From Polaromonas sp. YR568 (GTDB taxonomy: Bacteria > Pseudomonadota > Gammaproteobacteria > Burkholderiales > Burkholderiaceae_C), in NCBI RefSeq assembly GCF_900116715.1, contig NZ_FPBM01000001.1, positions 746,784-810,783 of the forward strand: a DNA stretch of 64,000 bases. The letters are read 5' to 3'. The notes under the pieces were generated by a model. That model saw only the letters and a program-made list of their open reading frames with translations. It was not told the origin of the DNA and made no database searches. Positions 60,837 to 64,000 of the stretch are shown piece after piece. A program made the position numbers and the translations under genes. The first letter of the stretch is position 1. Each line of letters opens with the position of its first letter.

Positions 60837-61751
60837 ATGCCAACCACCAGCCCCTCCCTCGGCCTGACGCTCAACCTCGACCACCTGCGCACCTACGCGC
60901 TCATCATCGAGACCGGCAGCTTCTCGGGCGCGGCTGAAAGGCTGGGCTTGTCGCAGCCGGCTGTGAGCCTGCAGATACGCCAGCTTGAGCAGCGCCTGCG
61001 CGTGCGCCTGATCGAGCGCGTCGCGCGCCGGGCCGCGCCCACACCGGCGGGCATTGACCTGCTGGAGCAGATCAGGCATGTGGATTCGGCAGTCGAGGGC
61101 GTGATGACGGCCATGGCCGCGCACTCGGCCAACGTCGCGGGCCGGGTCACGCTGGGCACCGGCGCCACGGCCTGCCTGTATTTATTGCCGCACATCCTGC
61201 GCTCCCTGCGCGTGCGCTTTCCCAATTTGAGCGTGCTGGTCAACACCGGCAACACGGCCGACTTCGTCAAGGCGGTGGAAGGCAACACGCTGGACATGGC
61301 GCTGGTGACCCTGCCCGTGCAGCGCCGCGCGCTGGTGGCCACACCGGTGCTCAATGACGAGTTTGTGGCCGTGATTCCCCAGCGCGAAACCGGCCTGCCC
61401 GCCCGCATCACGCCGGCCTTTTTGGCCAAACGCGAGCTGGTGCTCTTTGAGCCGGCCGCCAACACGCGCGTGATCATTGATCAGTGGTTTGCTGCGGCGG
61501 GCCACGCGCCCAAACCGGTGATGGAGCTGGGCAGCGTGGAAGCCATCAAGGAAATGGTGGCCGCGGGCCTGGGCTGCAGCATCCTGCCGGCCATGGCCGT
61601 CACCGGCCCCGGGCAACACCCCGGGCTGGCGGTGCACCCGCTTTACCCCAAGCTGCAAAGAACGCTGGCGCTCATCATGCGCAGCGACAAGCCGGTCAAC
61701 AAGGCCATGCGCCAGGTGATATCGGCGATCGAGCAGCGAACGGGAAACTGA
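60837..61751 (+). CDS. LysR family transcriptional regulator
   Basis: The 304-residue protein has the LysR winged helix (YALIIETGSFSGAAERLGLSQPAVSLQIRQLEQRL) and an effector domain (RVTLGTGATACLYLLPHILRSLRVRFPNLSV). Its likely target is the divergent Pat-like acetyltransferase. The stop is 12 bp from the convergent TetR stop. Confidence 0.9.
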   Translation: MPTTSPSLGLTLNLDHLRTYALIIETGSFSGAAERLGLSQPAVSLQIRQLEQRLRVRLIERVARRAAPTPAGIDLLEQIRHVDSAVEGVMTAMAAHSANVAGRVTLGTGATACLYLLPHILRSLRVRFPNLSVLVNTGNTADFVKAVEGNTLDMALVTLPVQRRALVATPVLNDEFVAVIPQRETGLPARITPAFLAKRELVLFEPAANTRVIIDQWFAAAGHAPKPVMELGSVEAIKEMVAAGLGCSILPAMAVTGPGQHPGLAVHPLYPKLQRTLALIMRSDKPVNKAMRQVISAIEQRTGN

Positions 61752-61763
61752 GCCGCCAGGCGG

Positions 61764-62366
61764 TCAACGTACCAGCGTGTCCCAGCTGGCCATGGCGCAG
61801 TCGACGATGGCCTGCAGCTCCTGGGCCGAAGCGCCGTCCAGTGCCTGGATAGACAGCCCGTGAATCACCGTCGTGTAGTAGGCCGCGAGCTTCGCCGCGT
61901 CCGCCTTGGCAGGCACGTCTTTGTCACGGATGCCGCGCTCTATACGCTGGGCCAGCCCCAGCTGCCCGTCCTTGCGCATCTTCATCAGAAAGCTGCGCAC
62001 CTCGGCGTTTTCTTCGGCGCCCCGCATGGAGGCCACCACGATCATGCAGCCGGGCGGCGTGCCTGAGCTCACATAGGTGCCGGCATTGATGCGCAGCACC
62101 GCCTCGATCGCCGCGCGGGCCGTGGGCTCGTTTTGCAAAGCCTGCGAAAGCGCGATGCACTCCACGCTGTTGTAGTACTGCACCGCTTCCCGGAAGAGCG
62201 CCTCTTTGCAGCCAAAGGCCGCATACAGGCTGGGCTTGTTGATGCCCATGGCCTCGGTGAGCTCGCCCATGGACGCGCCCTCATAGCCTTGCGACCAGAA
62301 GACCTGCATGGCTTTGCCCAGGGCTTCTTCGCGGTCGAATGCGCGGGGTCTTCCTCGTTCAGTCAT
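61764..62366 (-). CDS. TetR family transcriptional regulator
   Basis: The 200-residue protein has a TetR helix-turn-helix (AMQVFWSQGYEGASMGELTEAMGINKPSLYAAFGCKEALFREAVQYY) and an all-helical ligand domain with a PPGCMIV block. It is divergent from an SDR gene with two TACC/GGTA operators between them, so it probably represses both itself and the SDR-SMR operon until an inducer, such as an aldehyde, quinone or drug, binds. Confidence 0.92.
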   Translation of the reverse strand: MTERGRPRAFDREEALGKAMQVFWSQGYEGASMGELTEAMGINKPSLYAAFGCKEALFREAVQYYNSVECIALSQALQNEPTARAAIEAVLRINAGTYVSSGTPPGCMIVVASMRGAEENAEVRSFLMKMRKDGQLGLAQRIERGIRDKDVPAKADAAKLAAYYTTVIHGLSIQALDGASAQELQAIVDCAMASWDTLVR

Positions 62367-62400
62367 GAATATGCGGATTTCGCTGGAAATGTGGTTTTTG

Positions 62401-62485
62401 TACCAACAGGTAAATAATTATTGAGACTCGGCTTTTTAAAGGCTTTTGGAGGTTACCATGCCAATTTTATACCAATCGGTATAAA
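62401..62485. promoter_or_regulatory. TetR operators between tetR and SDR genes
   Basis: Site 1 is TACC-AACA-GGTA at 62401-62412. Site 2 is TTTATACC-AATC-GGTATAAA at 62466-62485, a perfect 8-bp dyad. Both have the same TACC-N4-GGTA core. They are positioned to repress tetR and the SDR gene respectively. Confidence 0.65.
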
Positions 62486-62537
62486 TTAAATCCACTGAAC
62501 TCCAACCCCTTCAAACCTCTCTGAAAAAGGAAGCAAC

Positions 62538-63278
62538 ATGCAGGATCTCAAAGGCAAGGCCGCCCTGGTCACCGGCGCAAGCCGCGGCATAGGCGCCGCT
62601 ATCGCAAGGCGCCTGGCGGAACGCGGCGCCGACGTCGCCATCACCTATGTCAACTCGGCAGGCCGCGCAGCGGAAGTCGTCAAACAGATCGAGGCTGCGG
62701 GCAGCCGCGGCCTGGCCATCCAGGCCGACAGCGCCGACGTGGCGCCCCTGGTGGCGGCCGTCAACCAGGCCGCCGCGGCCTTCGGCCGGCTCGACATCCT
62801 GGTCAACAACGCCGGGATCTTTCCCTACGGCCCGCCTGAAGACGTGACGCTGGCGCAGATCGACCAGACCCTGGCCATCCATGTGCGCGGGGTGTTTGTC
62901 GCCTCGCAGGCCGCGCTCAAACACATGGGTGCGGGCGGGCGCATCATTTCCATCGGCTCCTGCTTTGCGCAGCGTGTGCCCCACGGCGGCGTCACCCTGT
63001 ATTCAATGAGCAAGTCGGCCCTGATCGGCTTTACCAAAGGCCTGGCGCGCGACGTGGGCGCACGCGGCATCACCGTCAATGTGATTGACCCAGGCTCTAC
63101 CGACACCGACATGAACCCCGCCACAGCCGCCGGCGCCGACGGCCAGCGCGCCCTCACCGCGCTGGGCCATTTCGGCAAACCGGAAGACGTCGCCTCCATG
63201 GCCGCTTACCTGGCGAGCGACGAGGCCCGCGTGGTCACCGGCGCCTCGATTGCTGTTGACGGTGGCGCGAATGCATAA
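62538..63278 (+). CDS. Short-chain dehydrogenase/reductase
   Basis: The 246-residue enzyme is a classical SDR: TGASRGIG (12-19), NNAG (90-93), and the catalytic Ser141, Tyr155 and Lys159 (YSMSK). The tetrad Asn is His115 here. The C-terminus ends GASIAVDGGANA. AAGGAAG precedes the ATG. It is followed after 15 bp by an SMR exporter, both under TetR control, which suggests joint detoxification of one compound class. Confidence 0.92.
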   Translation: MQDLKGKAALVTGASRGIGAAIARRLAERGADVAITYVNSAGRAAEVVKQIEAAGSRGLAIQADSADVAPLVAAVNQAAAAFGRLDILVNNAGIFPYGPPEDVTLAQIDQTLAIHVRGVFVASQAALKHMGAGGRIISIGSCFAQRVPHGGVTLYSMSKSALIGFTKGLARDVGARGITVNVIDPGSTDTDMNPATAAGADGQRALTALGHFGKPEDVASMAAYLASDEARVVTGASIAVDGGANA

Positions 63279-63293
63279 CGAAAGCGTCTTCGC

Positions 63294-63617
63294 ATGACGG
63301 CCGGCTGGGCGTGGCTGCTGGCCGCGGGCCTGTTTGAAATCGTCTGGGCCAGCGCGCTCAAGCACGCCGACGGCTTCAGCCGGCCCTGGCCCACGGCGCT
63401 GGGCATTGGGGCGGCCATCGCCAGCTTCTGGATGTTGGCCCTGGCGCTGCGGGTGCTGCCCATGGGCGTGGCCTACGCCGCCTGGACGGGCATAGGCATC
63501 ATGGGCACCGCCGTGGTGGGCGCGGCGATCTTTCATGAAGCCCTCTCGGCCGGGCAGGTGGCGTCACTGGTGCTGATTCTTGCGGGGGTTGCCGGGCTCA
63601 AGCTGTTTTCAGGCTGA
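63294..63617 (+). CDS. SMR family transporter (SugE/Gdx-like)
   Basis: The 107-residue protein has four membrane helices and the essential Glu in GLFEIVWASALKHADGF; WTGIGIMGTAVVG is the third-helix signature. Gdx/SugE proteins export guanidinium or quaternary ammonium compounds. The residues after the Glu (IVWAS) fit the SugE/Gdx subtype better than EmrE. Confidence 0.88.
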   Translation: MTAGWAWLLAAGLFEIVWASALKHADGFSRPWPTALGIGAAIASFWMLALALRVLPMGVAYAAWTGIGIMGTAVVGAAIFHEALSAGQVASLVLILAGVAGLKLFSG

Positions 63618-63675
63618 ACCGGCCCGCCGCACACTTTGTAGTGCGCTTGTCAAACAAATGTGCAAGGATGGCCGG

Positions 63676-64000
63676 ATGCACGACCTGCCTCCGAGCACCG
63701 GCGCGGAAAGCCCTCGCAGCCTTCACAGCCCCTACAGCCTCACCCCGGCGCGGGACGCGGCCGCCAGCTTTGCCGAGCTGGAGGAGCTGAAAGCCATTCT
63801 GCTGGCCGGCAGCGCGCACTTCGATGTCGCTGTCGTTGCCGAGGCGCACACGCTTTCGCCCTCCTTTCCGCTCTACACCGCCAGCATCGGCTCGGCCGAC
63901 CCGCTGGCGCCCGCGGTGGGTTTTTTCGGCGGCATCCATGGGCTGGAGCGCATCGGCACGCAGCTCATCCTGCACTACATGCGCGCATTGCTGCACCGCC
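63676..64000 (+). CDS. M14/DUF2817-like metallopeptidase, N-terminal part (truncated by window end)
   Basis: From ATG 63676 (AAGGA upstream) the frame runs open to the last base, giving 108 residues. FFGGIHGLERIGTQLILHYMRALL holds the HxxE zinc motif (His, Gly, Leu, Glu) of M14-type carboxypeptidases and succinylglutamate desuccinylases. Most of the catalytic domain lies beyond the window. Confidence 0.75.
   Translation, partial: MHDLPPSTGAESPRSLHSPYSLTPARDAAASFAELEELKAILLAGSAHFDVAVVAEAHTLSPSFPLYTASIGSADPLAPAVGFFGGIHGLERIGTQLILHYMRALLHR

Noticed and set aside
1-64000. tRNA, rRNA, CRISPR, riboswitch, IS and prophage signals
   Set aside because: No T-loop/acceptor pattern, repeat-spacer array, transposase or integrase motif, or known leader structure was seen on reading both strands. 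Small non-coding RNAs cannot be excluded without expression data.

Overview
The window is 64 kb of GC-rich, gene-dense chromosome from a betaproteobacterium, most probably Burkholderiales, family Comamonadaceae (Polaromonas/Rhodoferax/Variovorax-like). This rests on the gene families present (phasin, Bug/TctC-type binding protein, TAXI protein with a C-terminal anchor, MipA/OmpV, proteobacterial GshA, PF09791 small protein, RcnB) and on codon use. It is an ordinary housekeeping and accessory mix. I see no rRNA, tRNA, CRISPR array, transposase or phage gene.

Layout. 0-6 kb: end of an M23 peptidase, a phasin, a two-repeat periplasmic protein, a DUF2242 lipoprotein, thioredoxin TrxC, an AT-richer islet with an unknown membrane protein, a TAXI binding protein and a GDSL esterase. 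6.2-6.9 kb: copy A of a roughly 650 bp palindromic element. 7-13 kb: the GTPase RbgA/YlqF, an OmpR-type two-component system, and an esterase-MipA pair that shares a PmrA-like box with it. 13-16 kb: M20 deacylase and diaminopropionate ammonia-lyase genes divergent from an Lrp regulator. 16-26 kb: gshA, hydrolases, an MFS permease, TspO, PhzF and two paralogous genes of unknown function (19007 and 25385) with matching promoters. 26-31 kb: argE-like deacylase, a Bug-type binding protein, and a LysR gene divergent from an unusual SDR and a tautomerase. 31-39 kb: one operon of a DUF1028 protein, a complete Opp/Dpp-type ABC importer and a gamma-glutamyltransferase, likely for gamma-glutamyl peptide or glutathione uptake and hydrolysis. 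39-47 kb: Tat-exported GH5 glycosidase, Bcr/CflA exporter, RIO kinase, RcnB, DusC and a methyltransferase. 47-54 kb: a MexEF-OprN-like RND operon behind a SoxR/MerR-type promoter, preceded by an alpha/beta-hydrolase lacking its catalytic serine. 54-64 kb: LysR, DUF808, a DUF883-like protein, copy B of the palindromic element, two GNATs, a ferredoxin, a LysR, a TetR with operators controlling an SDR-SMR pair, and the start of an M14 peptidase-like gene.

The most unusual signal is the pair of long palindromic elements (6232-6884 and 57918-58577). Each fills the gap between two convergent genes almost exactly, is built from nested hairpins, and shows compensatory base changes between its halves and between copies. 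No protein-coding function fits them. The second candidate for something undescribed is the paralogous pair at 19007 and 25385 with its shared promoter module.
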